From: Chitinophagaceae bacterium
GTDB taxonomy: Bacteria; Bacteroidota; Bacteroidia; Chitinophagales; Chitinophagaceae
Direction of reading: 5' to 3'
Assembly (NCBI GenBank): GCA_947446645.1
Contig: CANFHA010000017.1
Coordinates: 53,741-117,740 of the forward strand
DNA length: 64,000 nt
Position 1 is the first letter of the stretch. Every line of letters starts with the position of its first letter. Made by a program: the position numbers and the translations under genes. Positions 44,200 through 51,985 of the stretch are shown piece by piece. Under the pieces are notes generated by a model, which saw nothing but the letters and a program-made list of their open reading frames with translations, searched no databases and was not told where the DNA came from.

Positions 44200-44967
44200 T
44201 TACTTGTTAATCTTTTTGGCTGCTACCAGATCGTCAGTGTAACGAAGATATGCCAGCTTAATTTTATTGAAAATTGGTGGCTCATAGCCATGTTTGGATT
44301 TATGAATACTTGACGAAAGGTTGCTTTGCCAGTTCTTTCCTAAGTCAACTTTCAGAATATCGGCAAGAGATTCTACTATCTTGGTTATCTCACCGCTCCC
44401 TTTATTCAGGTAGCCAGACTGATGCAATCCATAGATAAGCTGGACAAAGTCATTTTTATTATCCCGGCTACCAGTCCATTGTACGGGATATAGCATTTTA
44501 TTAATATTATCCTGTTTTTGTTCTATGCTAAGAAGGCCGGGCAATTTCTTTTCGATTTCAAGATAGGCGATGCAGTTAACTAAAAATTTTGTCAGCTTTT
44601 TTTCATCGCTGGTCAATTGCTTTAGTTCTTTATCATTGCCTAAGGGATAAATGCCGATTTGTTCGCCATCCTGATACACCAGAGTGCCTGGCTCTATGCC
44701 CTCAATTTCTCTTCCGTACTTATCAGCTAAATGGGGAAATATATAATCTACGCTTTCGCCAATCTTATAAAGGTTCAAAAAATCGTCAACCAGCTCCTTT
44801 ATGCCGGGATTGGATACGATTGTCTTATTTATAAAGGCAATCTTCTTTTTTATTTCCTCCCAAACATACTCCTTGTCCTTTGCTTTATTTAAGCGTTTTC
44901 GCAGGTTGTTTTCAATCGAGGAAATATACTTGGCGCAAAGTTTATCAAACCGTTCGTTTTTTGTCAT
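44200..44967 (-). CDS. RteC-like regulatory protein
   Basis: The 255-residue protein has a helical N-terminus and a C-terminal part matching the RteC pattern: VQWTGSRDNKNDFVQLIYGL, then GYLNKGSGEITKIVESLADI and VDLGKNWQSNLSSSIHKSK. RteC is the regulator that activates excision genes of the Bacteroides element CTnDOT. It has its own terminator and a repeat-containing upstream region, so it is transcribed separately from the integration operon. Similarity was judged by eye. Confidence 0.6.
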   Translation of the reverse strand: MTKNERFDKLCAKYISSIENNLRKRLNKAKDKEYVWEEIKKKIAFINKTIVSNPGIKELVDDFLNLYKIGESVDYIFPHLADKYGREIEGIEPGTLVYQDGEQIGIYPLGNDKELKQLTSDEKKLTKFLVNCIAYLEIEKKLPGLLSIEQKQDNINKMLYPVQWTGSRDNKNDFVQLIYGLHQSGYLNKGSGEITKIVESLADILKVDLGKNWQSNLSSSIHKSKHGYEPPIFNKIKLAYLRYTDDLVAAKKINK

Positions 44968-45245
44968 ACACTGCGGATTAAGCCGGACACAAATTTATGG
45001 TATCCAATATTATTTTTCTTCAGTCACATATCCGTAGCATTCGGAAAAATTTAAGGGAATATACTGCGGAATTTATGTTGGAATCATGTTTCAATTAACC
45101 ATTGTGAAGGATGATTAAGGGAAATTAAAGGGAAAACCTGTGGAATCATGGGTTTAACCTTGAAATACCTTTGAATACTGCGTTTTTTATGGCATACAAG
45201 TCCCAAAAGTGACCGTTTTCTGAAATTAAATGAGAAAAGATTGGC

Positions 45246-46316
45246 TTATTGGCTCGCTGTTATTATTTCAATAGTCTTTCTCCAGTAAAATAACGGCTCA
45301 ACAGGCAGTTTATTCAAAAAAATGTAATCGGGATGTTCAATTAGGTAGTCTTTTTTGTTCAGTCCTGTTATAAAAGGCTCAATTTTTTCCACGATACCGG
45401 CTTTTATTATTGCTGCAAGTAAAGCGGCCTTCGCAGCAGCGGTAATTGCTTCATCAATCCGGAAGAAAGATGTTACCTGATAGGTTCTGAATTGCTTCAA
45501 TCCGGTTTGAATTTCTAAAAAATTAGAGAGATGAGGTTCTTCTTTATTTCTTTCCCGGTTCGCAATTAGAATTGCCGTGTTAATAATATCATCAAGAACT
45601 GAATGAGGGGTGTCTTCAATTCCTCTGTAACCAATTTCCTTTACTACAGTTTTATGAAATGCCTCAGATACGATAGCTACATCTTTTATCTCATCGAATA
45701 ATCTGCCGAGGTCGTAAAGCTGCTTTATTATATCAATCTCTTTTCCTTTTTTATATGGTATGCCGGTCGTGTTTGGTGCAAATGCCGTAAGCTTATCACC
45801 AGTTATGGATTCGCGAGATGGTATCTTAACCAATACTGTAGTTGCTTCCGTTTTCAACCATTCAGATACTACTGGAACGGATAATACTTGGGGATAAGAA
45901 TGATCATCAAACAATATGTCCAGCAGGATATGATCTTGCTTACCCGTCAGGCTTGAAGTATAAATAAGGGAATAATGAGCTTTAGGAATGCCGGGCCTAT
46001 AACTTCTTCTTTCATTTAGAGTGAACTTCATAAATGGAGTGCCTGAGCAAACCTTATTTAGAATTGCTTCGATCTCTTCACGTGTTGCCTTTGTTATAAT
46101 ATCAACGTCTATTGAAAATCTTCCCGGCGTTGTCATTAATAGGATTAACGATGTGCCACCTTTAAATACAAAATCAAGCCCACTGGCCGCTAAAGCCTCC
46201 ACCAAGCCTAACGCATGTATCATCTTTTCAGCAAGAGGAGGATTGATTTTCTCAAATCCTTTTTTAGAAAGGTGAGAGTGTATCCACTCACCTGAGTATG
46301 ATTCAGCTAATATCAT
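45246..46316 (-). CDS. AbiEii-family nucleotidyltransferase toxin
   Basis: The 356-residue protein has the AbiEii/AbiGii NTase motifs: KGGTSL at residues 52-57, a SIDVDI acidic pair (D70, D72), GDKLTAFA, and QLYDLGRLFDEI. Family toxins transfer nucleotides to tRNA or other targets and arrest growth on infection. It overlaps the upstream antitoxin-like gene by 4 bases (ATGA), the standard coupled order with antitoxin first. Confidence 0.88.
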   Translation of the reverse strand: MILAESYSGEWIHSHLSKKGFEKINPPLAEKMIHALGLVEALAASGLDFVFKGGTSLILLMTTPGRFSIDVDIITKATREEIEAILNKVCSGTPFMKFTLNERRSYRPGIPKAHYSLIYTSSLTGKQDHILLDILFDDHSYPQVLSVPVVSEWLKTEATTVLVKIPSRESITGDKLTAFAPNTTGIPYKKGKEIDIIKQLYDLGRLFDEIKDVAIVSEAFHKTVVKEIGYRGIEDTPHSVLDDIINTAILIANRERNKEEPHLSNFLEIQTGLKQFRTYQVTSFFRIDEAITAAAKAALLAAIIKAGIVEKIEPFITGLNKKDYLIEHPDYIFLNKLPVEPLFYWRKTIEIITASQ

Positions 46317-47065
46317 CCAATTAAGTCTTTTACTTTTTCACCTAAATTTTTCAACAGAAATTGCTTTACCCCTTCTTCCCTATTCCTTCTCTTTGCATAA
46401 TTAATCAACCGGGATAAGTTAATACTGTATTTTTCAAAGGCTCCTTCAAATATCTTGTCTAATTGGCTCCCCTGAAAAGCAAAAAATATTTTTTCATCGC
46501 AATAAAGGTCAACCAATATTTTCTCTAAAGTTGGAACAGCAACTTTACTTACCATCTGAGTTGGTGCTCTGCTAACCATCGGCTTTATAACAATAGCCTC
46601 CGTTAATTCCGACACATATCTGTCCAGGACATTTTCATCAGGTTTCAAATAGACGTTTTCGTAGCCCTTGTCTTTCAGACTATAGAAAACCCTTTCAACA
46701 GATTCTTTATCGACTTCTAAGATTGTCATTGAAGATGTTGCCTGCAATTCAATGAATTCATTTAGCCATGATGTATTCCAGATATTGTAGTAATCGCATA
46801 GAGGCGTATCGAGAATTTTGCCGATAGCAAGAATGTTTTTATCGGGTTCGGGCTTAAAACCTTGTTTATAGACTATTTGATAAACTCCCTTTTTGATTGT
46901 CTCAATGATATGTCTCTTTTTTAAATCATACACCCGCCATCCGAAAGTTCCCTCATTCAGGTTTGGATCAAATGAGCGAAAAAAATTAAAAAGTTCCTCC
47001 CTTGTAAACATGTGCATGTTTGCAAAGCGGCTCATTAATTCTCGTTCTATGATATTATTTACCAT
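46313..47065 (-). CDS. AbiEi-like antitoxin / transcriptional regulator
   Basis: The 250-residue protein has an N-terminal winged-HTH-like part (FTREELFNFFRSFD to VYDLKKRHIIETIKKGVYQI) and a larger C-terminal domain with ICDYYNIWNTSWLNEF-like and PTLEKILVDLYCDEKIFFAF segments, as in AbiEi-type antitoxins (DUF6577-like). AbiEi proteins repress their own promoter. Three copies of a 15-base box lie just upstream of its start. Confidence 0.75.
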   Translation of the reverse strand: MVNNIIERELMSRFANMHMFTREELFNFFRSFDPNLNEGTFGWRVYDLKKRHIIETIKKGVYQIVYKQGFKPEPDKNILAIGKILDTPLCDYYNIWNTSWLNEFIELQATSSMTILEVDKESVERVFYSLKDKGYENVYLKPDENVLDRYVSELTEAIVIKPMVSRAPTQMVSKVAVPTLEKILVDLYCDEKIFFAFQGSQLDKIFEGAFEKYSINLSRLINYAKRRNREEGVKQFLLKNLGEKVKDLIG

Positions 47066-47084
47066 TGCTTCTTAAAGGTTTAAT

Positions 47085-47144
47085 TCAAAAATAAGCCACT
47101 TTTTGAGTATTGTGGCTAAATTTTGATTTTCAAAAATAAGCCAC
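47085..47144 (-). promoter_or_regulatory. Triple operator for the AbiE pair
   Basis: TCAAAAATAAGCCAC occurs at 47085-47099 and identically at 47130-47144. Between them at 47112-47126 is an inverted copy (GTGGCTAAATTTTGA, complement TCAAAATTTAGCCAC) differing at two bases. The boxes are 20-79 bases upstream of the antitoxin start and 140-199 bases upstream of the divergent hsdS fragment gene. Confidence 0.75.
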
Positions 47145-47245
47145 TTTTCTGTAAAATTGGTGAATGTTTGAAAATTAATCGCAAAACAGCTTAAAAATAT
47201 TTTAGTAAATCTCTACAATAATTTTTTTATTACAGAACAGATGCA

Positions 47246-47253
47246 TACCTTTA
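47246..47253 (+). promoter_or_regulatory. Candidate -7 promoter element for the R-M operon
   Basis: TACCTTTA differs from TAnnTTTG only at the last base and lies 30 bases before the ATG at 47284. It is the best promoter-like word in the spacer for the nine-gene operon. Confidence 0.4.
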
Positions 47254-47283
47254 TGTTAAATAGTAACGATCTACAACAAAAAA

Positions 47284-47847
47284 ATGATAAAGTCGCTAAA
47301 GGAAATAGCAAATATAAAATTCGGCTTACATTCCCAATCTCAGGAGTATGGCAAAGTGCTATACTTGCAGGCGGGACATTTCAGTAATAAAGGCAAGTTA
47401 CTACAAATACCAACAAGTTTTATAGATGTACATGGCCGCTTAAATGAGCATTTGTTAGAAGACGGAGATATATTGCTTGCAGGAAAAGGAAACCGGAATT
47501 TTGCTTGGTGCTATCGCAGCAATTTAGGTCCAGCGGTAGCATCTTCAATTTTCTTTGTGATTCAACCGAGACAAGATTTAATAAATCCTGAATATCTTAC
47601 TGCTTACTTTAATCTTGAAAAGTGCCAACTGCATTTCCGTAAGCTGGGAGAAGGTAGTAATGTGGCATCTATTAGGAAAAGCGAACTTGGAGAGTTGAAT
47701 ATTCCAATTCTTACTATGAAGAAACAATTAGAAATTGCAGCTATATCAAAACTGCATGAGGAACAAATAGAAATAACCGAAAAAATACAGCAACGTAAAC
47801 ACGAGCTTTATGAAGCTGTCATGAATAACTTAACAACTGGCAAATAA
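47284..47847 (+). CDS. Half-length type I restriction specificity subunit (HsdS')
   Basis: The 187-residue product is a single target-recognition domain (QSQEYGKVLYLQAGHFSNKG, LLAGKGNRNFAWCYRS, GEGSNVASIRKSELGELNIP) followed by one conserved helix (KIQQRKHELYEAVMNNLTTG). Full HsdS has two such units. Half subunits can dimerise and specify symmetric targets. It lies 5 bases before hsdM, so it is a regular member of the operon. Confidence 0.82.
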   Translation: MIKSLKEIANIKFGLHSQSQEYGKVLYLQAGHFSNKGKLLQIPTSFIDVHGRLNEHLLEDGDILLAGKGNRNFAWCYRSNLGPAVASSIFFVIQPRQDLINPEYLTAYFNLEKCQLHFRKLGEGSNVASIRKSELGELNIPILTMKKQLEIAAISKLHEEQIEITEKIQQRKHELYEAVMNNLTTGK

Positions 47848-47852
47848 ACAAT

Positions 47853-49367
47853 ATGGATCAAACACAGATAAACGGAATCGTCTGGAAAGCATGTGATAGT
47901 TTACGGGGAAAAATTGACCCCTCGCAGTATAAAGATTATGTACTTACACTGCTATTCGTAAAGTACCTCTCAGACGTATGGAAGGATAAGAGGGCATTTT
48001 ATGCAGACAAGTATAACAATGATGCTACCCGTGTAGAAAGGGCGCTCCGGAATGAGCGTTTCCAGTTGCCCGACAACTGCACCTTTGAGTACATATATAC
48101 TAATAGGAATGAAAGCAACCTGGGTGAACAAATAGATATAGCCTTAACGGGGCTGGAAGATGCCAACAGGACTAAGCTGGCAAATGTGTTCCGTAACATA
48201 TCCTTTAACTCAGAAGCCATATTTGGGCAGACAAAGGAGCGCAATACACTGCTTAAGAACCTGCTGGCTGATTTCTCGCAACTGGATTTACAGCCATCCC
48301 ATTTGGAAGGTAATGACGTGATTGGCGATGCTTACGAATACCTTATAAGCAAGTTTGCTGGGGATGCTGGTAAGAAAGCTGGGGAGTTTTACACACCAAG
48401 AGAAGTATCTACACTGCTGGCAAAGCTGGTAGACCCGCAACCTGGGAATAGGATTTGCGACCCTGCTTGTGGCTCAGGTTCATTGCTTATCAAAGTGGCA
48501 AAGGAAGTAGGTAGTAATAACTTCTCATTATATGGGCAGGAAAATAACGGTAGCACATGGGCGTTGTGCCGTATGAATATGTTTCTGCACGAACTGGACC
48601 AGGCTAATATAGAATGGGGTGATACGCTCAATAACCCTAAGTTGCTGGAAGGCGACCACCTGATGAAGTTTCATATAGTGGTAGCCAATCCCCCATTTAG
48701 CCTGGACAAATGGGGTGCGGAGAATGCCGGTATTGACCAGTATAACAGGTTTCACCGGGGTGTGCCGCCAAAGAGCAAGGGTGACTATGCTTTTATAAGC
48801 CACATGATAGAAACTGCCTATGAAGATATGGGCAAGGTAGGTGTAATAGTGCCGCATGGTGTGCTGTTCAGGGGTAGTAGCGAGGGCGTGATACGCAAGC
48901 AGCTTATAGAGGAGAATTATCTGGATGCTGTGATAGGATTGCCAGCCAACTTATTCTTTGGCACCGGTATACCTGCTGCAATACTACTGTTCAGCAAGGG
49001 GCGTGGCAAGCGCAGGGATGTATTGTTTATTGATGCAAGCCAAGGTTATGAAGCTGGTAAAAACCAGAACAACCTGCGCCAGCAGGATATGGATAAGATA
49101 GTAAGCACCTACAAGACCTATAAAACCACCAAGCCACTAACCGGCGACGAAGGTGAGATAATAGAGACGAAGTATGCTTACCGTGCTACCGTAAAAGAGC
49201 TTACAGATAACGACTACAACCTGAATATACCCCGGTATGTAGATACATTTGAAGAGGAAACACCAGTGGACATAAAGGCAACACAGGTGGAAATAAACAG
49301 GCTGAAAGGAGAACTGGCAGGTGTGGAGCAACAAATGAGTGAGTATTTAAAAGAGCTAGGTTTCTAA
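47853..49367 (+). CDS. hsdM: Type I restriction-modification DNA methyltransferase (HsdM)
   Basis: The 504-residue N6-adenine methyltransferase has the HsdM N-terminal helical domain (CDSLRGKIDPSQYKDYVLTL), the linker GKKAGEFYTPREV, SAM motif I CDPACGSGSLLI near residue 203, and catalytic NPPF near 280. It modifies host DNA with HsdS and supports cleavage with HsdR. The sequence is complete. It is followed after 16 bases by the nuclease-like gene. Confidence 0.96.
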   Translation: MDQTQINGIVWKACDSLRGKIDPSQYKDYVLTLLFVKYLSDVWKDKRAFYADKYNNDATRVERALRNERFQLPDNCTFEYIYTNRNESNLGEQIDIALTGLEDANRTKLANVFRNISFNSEAIFGQTKERNTLLKNLLADFSQLDLQPSHLEGNDVIGDAYEYLISKFAGDAGKKAGEFYTPREVSTLLAKLVDPQPGNRICDPACGSGSLLIKVAKEVGSNNFSLYGQENNGSTWALCRMNMFLHELDQANIEWGDTLNNPKLLEGDHLMKFHIVVANPPFSLDKWGAENAGIDQYNRFHRGVPPKSKGDYAFISHMIETAYEDMGKVGVIVPHGVLFRGSSEGVIRKQLIEENYLDAVIGLPANLFFGTGIPAAILLFSKGRGKRRDVLFIDASQGYEAGKNQNNLRQQDMDKIVSTYKTYKTTKPLTGDEGEIIETKYAYRATVKELTDNDYNLNIPRYVDTFEEETPVDIKATQVEINRLKGELAGVEQQMSEYLKELGF

Positions 49368-49383
49368 TCACAAATGACAGACT

Positions 49384-50151
49384 ATGACAATGGTAGAAAC
49401 GATTCAGTTGGGACTTAGAAAAGGCTATTATCAAAACAGGCAGTTTCGTGGACAATGGGAAGGGTTTGATAATAAAATAACAGAGTATCTTTTGACAGTG
49501 TTAGTCGCCGTTGCGATAAATAAGACGCAGGGGTTCGGTCAAATTAATTTAGAATACCCGATTTGGTGTTATTATCAAGAAGCATTCCCTGCATATAAAT
49601 GGGATTGGACGGACATTTTTACATCGCCTGTTTTACAAACACGGACATTCTTCAGAAAAAGAAGTAAAGAACGCATAGACATAGCTTTGTCACACAATGA
49701 AAGGGGACTTGCCAATGGACTAAGGAGTATTCACGGGGTTGAATTAAAAGGCATTGATAAAGAGGAAAAAGATATTATTATCGATCTGCGCAGATTGTCT
49801 GATTCTATGATGTCTACTGATTATGGAACAATGGAAGATAATTCAATCAGATCATGTTATATGGCCTTTATTAGAACATGCGGTGCAGAAGAGAGAATAA
49901 TGTCAGATGCAGAGTTGACTCTGGAAAAGACCCGGATTGTAGCTGAAATAAACGGCTTTCTAAATAAGACATTGCGTAAAGAATATAGTGCTCTGGATTA
50001 TGCGCTATTTGAGGAAAGTATTGATAGGGAGTCGTCAGAGTCCTACATGACAGGTAAACTTGGAATCCCAGAACTGGAAGTTACTGAAGACGACCTCAAA
50101 GCAGGTACAGGGGAAGTATTAGGTATAGTAATAGAAATCATAAGGAAATAG
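49384..50151 (+). CDS. Unknown protein, possible PD-(D/E)xK nuclease fold
   Basis: The 255-residue protein is not recognised. It shows a spacing compatible with a restriction-endonuclease-like core: E34 in KITEYLLTVL, D99 in ERIDIALSHNE, and E120-L-K122 in HGVELKGIDK. The first 90 residues are alpha-helical and aromatic (YPIWCYYQEAFPAYKWDW), the rest acidic. It lies in the hsd operon, 3 bases before the metallophosphoesterase, so it may be a partner of that gene and the TIR gene. The nuclease idea is inference. Confidence 0.5.
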   Translation: MTMVETIQLGLRKGYYQNRQFRGQWEGFDNKITEYLLTVLVAVAINKTQGFGQINLEYPIWCYYQEAFPAYKWDWTDIFTSPVLQTRTFFRKRSKERIDIALSHNERGLANGLRSIHGVELKGIDKEEKDIIIDLRRLSDSMMSTDYGTMEDNSIRSCYMAFIRTCGAEERIMSDAELTLEKTRIVAEINGFLNKTLRKEYSALDYALFEESIDRESSESYMTGKLGIPELEVTEDDLKAGTGEVLGIVIEIIRK

Positions 50152-50154
50152 CAC

Positions 50155-50919
50155 ATGCCACTAACCATACAATATTGCTCAGACTTACACCTTGAATTCA
50201 GGGAGAACAGGGAGTTTATTAAGGCTAACCCTTTGCAGCCTGTAGCCCCCGTGCTGGTGCTGGCGGGCGATATTGTGCTGTTTGCAGATATGGACAGGCA
50301 AAAAGATTTCTTTAGCTATGTAGCCGATAACTTTGAAACTACATACTGGCTGCCGGGCAACCATGAATATTACCAAAGTGATGCAACCGGTAGATGTGGC
50401 ATACTAAATGAAAGCATAAGAACCAATGTGCACCTCGTAAACAACACTACTGCTGTGCATGGCGACGTAAGACTGCTGTTTTCTACCATGTGGACAAAGA
50501 TAAGCCCGGCAAACGAGTGGGACATACAGCGTAGCATGAATGATTTCCGGGTAATAAAATATGATGGGCGCAGGTTAGGGGTAGATAAATACAATGAACT
50601 GCATGATGACTGCATGGCATATCTGAAAGGCAAAATAGAAAGCAACACTACTGGTAATACGGTAGTGGTAACGCATCACATACCTACCTTTATGCACTAT
50701 CCCGAACGATTTAAAGGAGATGTGCTGAACGAAGCATTTGCGGTAGAACTGCATAACCTGATAGAACCATCAAACATAGCCTGCTGGATATATGGCCACC
50801 ACCACTGCAATGTGCCGGAATATAAAATCGGGAATACGCTGATGCTGACCAACCAACTTGGGTATGTGAGCTATGGAGAACACAAGGATTTTGATAAAGC
50901 TAAAACTATTACGGTATAA
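50155..50919 (+). CDS. Calcineurin-like metallophosphoesterase
   Basis: The 254-residue protein has every motif of the family in order: SDLHLE (residues 9-14), LAGDIV, PGNHEYY, VVTHHIP and YGHHHCN. It should hydrolyse a phosphodiester or phosphomonoester with a dinuclear metal centre. Its substrate is unknown; in this operon a nucleotide signal or a nucleic acid end is plausible. It lies 3 bases after the nuclease-like gene and 2 before the TIR gene. Confidence 0.88.
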   Translation: MPLTIQYCSDLHLEFRENREFIKANPLQPVAPVLVLAGDIVLFADMDRQKDFFSYVADNFETTYWLPGNHEYYQSDATGRCGILNESIRTNVHLVNNTTAVHGDVRLLFSTMWTKISPANEWDIQRSMNDFRVIKYDGRRLGVDKYNELHDDCMAYLKGKIESNTTGNTVVVTHHIPTFMHYPERFKGDVLNEAFAVELHNLIEPSNIACWIYGHHHCNVPEYKIGNTLMLTNQLGYVSYGEHKDFDKAKTITV

Positions 50920-50921
50920 AT

Positions 50922-51983
50922 ATGGATTTGCTCAAAAACTACAAATATGACGTGGCTATCTCACTCTGCAACCAAGATGCAGAGTATGCCCGAAGCTTAA
51001 AGGCTCAGATAAATCCGAGCCTGAATGTATTTTTCTATGAGCAGAATCAGGAGGAAATCATAAGTAAATCGGGGCCGGAAGTGTTTGCAAGTGTATTCAA
51101 GGAAGCACGGGTGGTTGTTATCCTTAGCCGGAAGGAATGGAGCCAAACCTTCTATACAGAGTTGGAGATGCACGCTATAACAGACAGGTATAAGAAAGAG
51201 GGGCTGGGCTTCCTTGTAGTGGTGCCAATGTTACCCGGCGAGAAACCCATATGGTATCCCGAGACGCTGATATATGCCGACCCTTTGAGCATGTCTTTAG
51301 AAAAGATAGCAACGGTAGTGGAGTATAGAGTAACGCAGAGCGGGGGTATAGTGAAGCAGTTGACGCTAGAGGATAACTACGAGCATCTACAAAGGCGGAT
51401 AGAAGAGAAGAAGTGTGCTATTAGACTTCAGTCGACAAAGGAAGCTATAGAGGAAGTTGATAAAGAAGGTGCCACTATCTATGCACTGGTACAGCAAAAA
51501 ATGGACTTCTTAACCACAGGTAACCCTGCTGGCATTGAGCGAAACCTATGGCCATCTCCCAACGTTGAGACTTTCTTCAGAATGGGAAGATACATACTTG
51601 AGATACGTTTCCTGAAACCTGACATAATGTATAACAAGATTGTAAGCACACAAGACTATACGCTCGTAATCTGTATTAGCAGAGTATTTGGTAACCTTAG
51701 GAATCTGTACGAACAATCAGAAAACAAGAAGCCTATCAAGTCGCAAGAATACAAATATTTATACGGAACACCGACGAAAGGATGGGCAACTCCTTATGTG
51801 CCTACCAACAAACCCTCTGCGGCAGATAAGCAGGTACTATTTTCCTTTAAAGACCCTATCCGAATGCAGGAAACACATTACCATTATGATTTAAGATACC
51901 CAGCTAACGCAGCAATTCTGATTGACAAATGGTATAGTGAGTTGCTTAACTATGCTGCAAGTAACATCAAAAACTATATATAG
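50922..51983 (+). CDS. TIR-domain protein
   Basis: Residues 1-135 or so form a TIR domain: YDVAISLCNQDAEYARSL at the first strand and helix, FFYEQNQEEI at strand two, EARVVVILSRKEWSQTFYTE around helix C, and VVPMLPGEKP later. E80 and E82, after W73 and T76, are candidates for the catalytic Glu of NAD-degrading TIRs. The C-terminal 210 residues are unrecognised, with a basic helical part then an aromatic beta-rich part (SFKDPIRMQETHYHYDLRYP). It probably acts in phage defence as an effector or signal producer. Confidence 0.78.
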   Translation: MDLLKNYKYDVAISLCNQDAEYARSLKAQINPSLNVFFYEQNQEEIISKSGPEVFASVFKEARVVVILSRKEWSQTFYTELEMHAITDRYKKEGLGFLVVVPMLPGEKPIWYPETLIYADPLSMSLEKIATVVEYRVTQSGGIVKQLTLEDNYEHLQRRIEEKKCAIRLQSTKEAIEEVDKEGATIYALVQQKMDFLTTGNPAGIERNLWPSPNVETFFRMGRYILEIRFLKPDIMYNKIVSTQDYTLVICISRVFGNLRNLYEQSENKKPIKSQEYKYLYGTPTKGWATPYVPTNKPSAADKQVLFSFKDPIRMQETHYHYDLRYPANAAILIDKWYSELLNYAASNIKNYI

Positions 51984-51985
51984 AG

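Noticed and set aside
47066..47160. CRISPR-like or integration repeats before the AbiE genes
   Set aside because: The boxes are only 15 bases, one is inverted, and they lie at promoter distance from the antitoxin start, which fits operators better.
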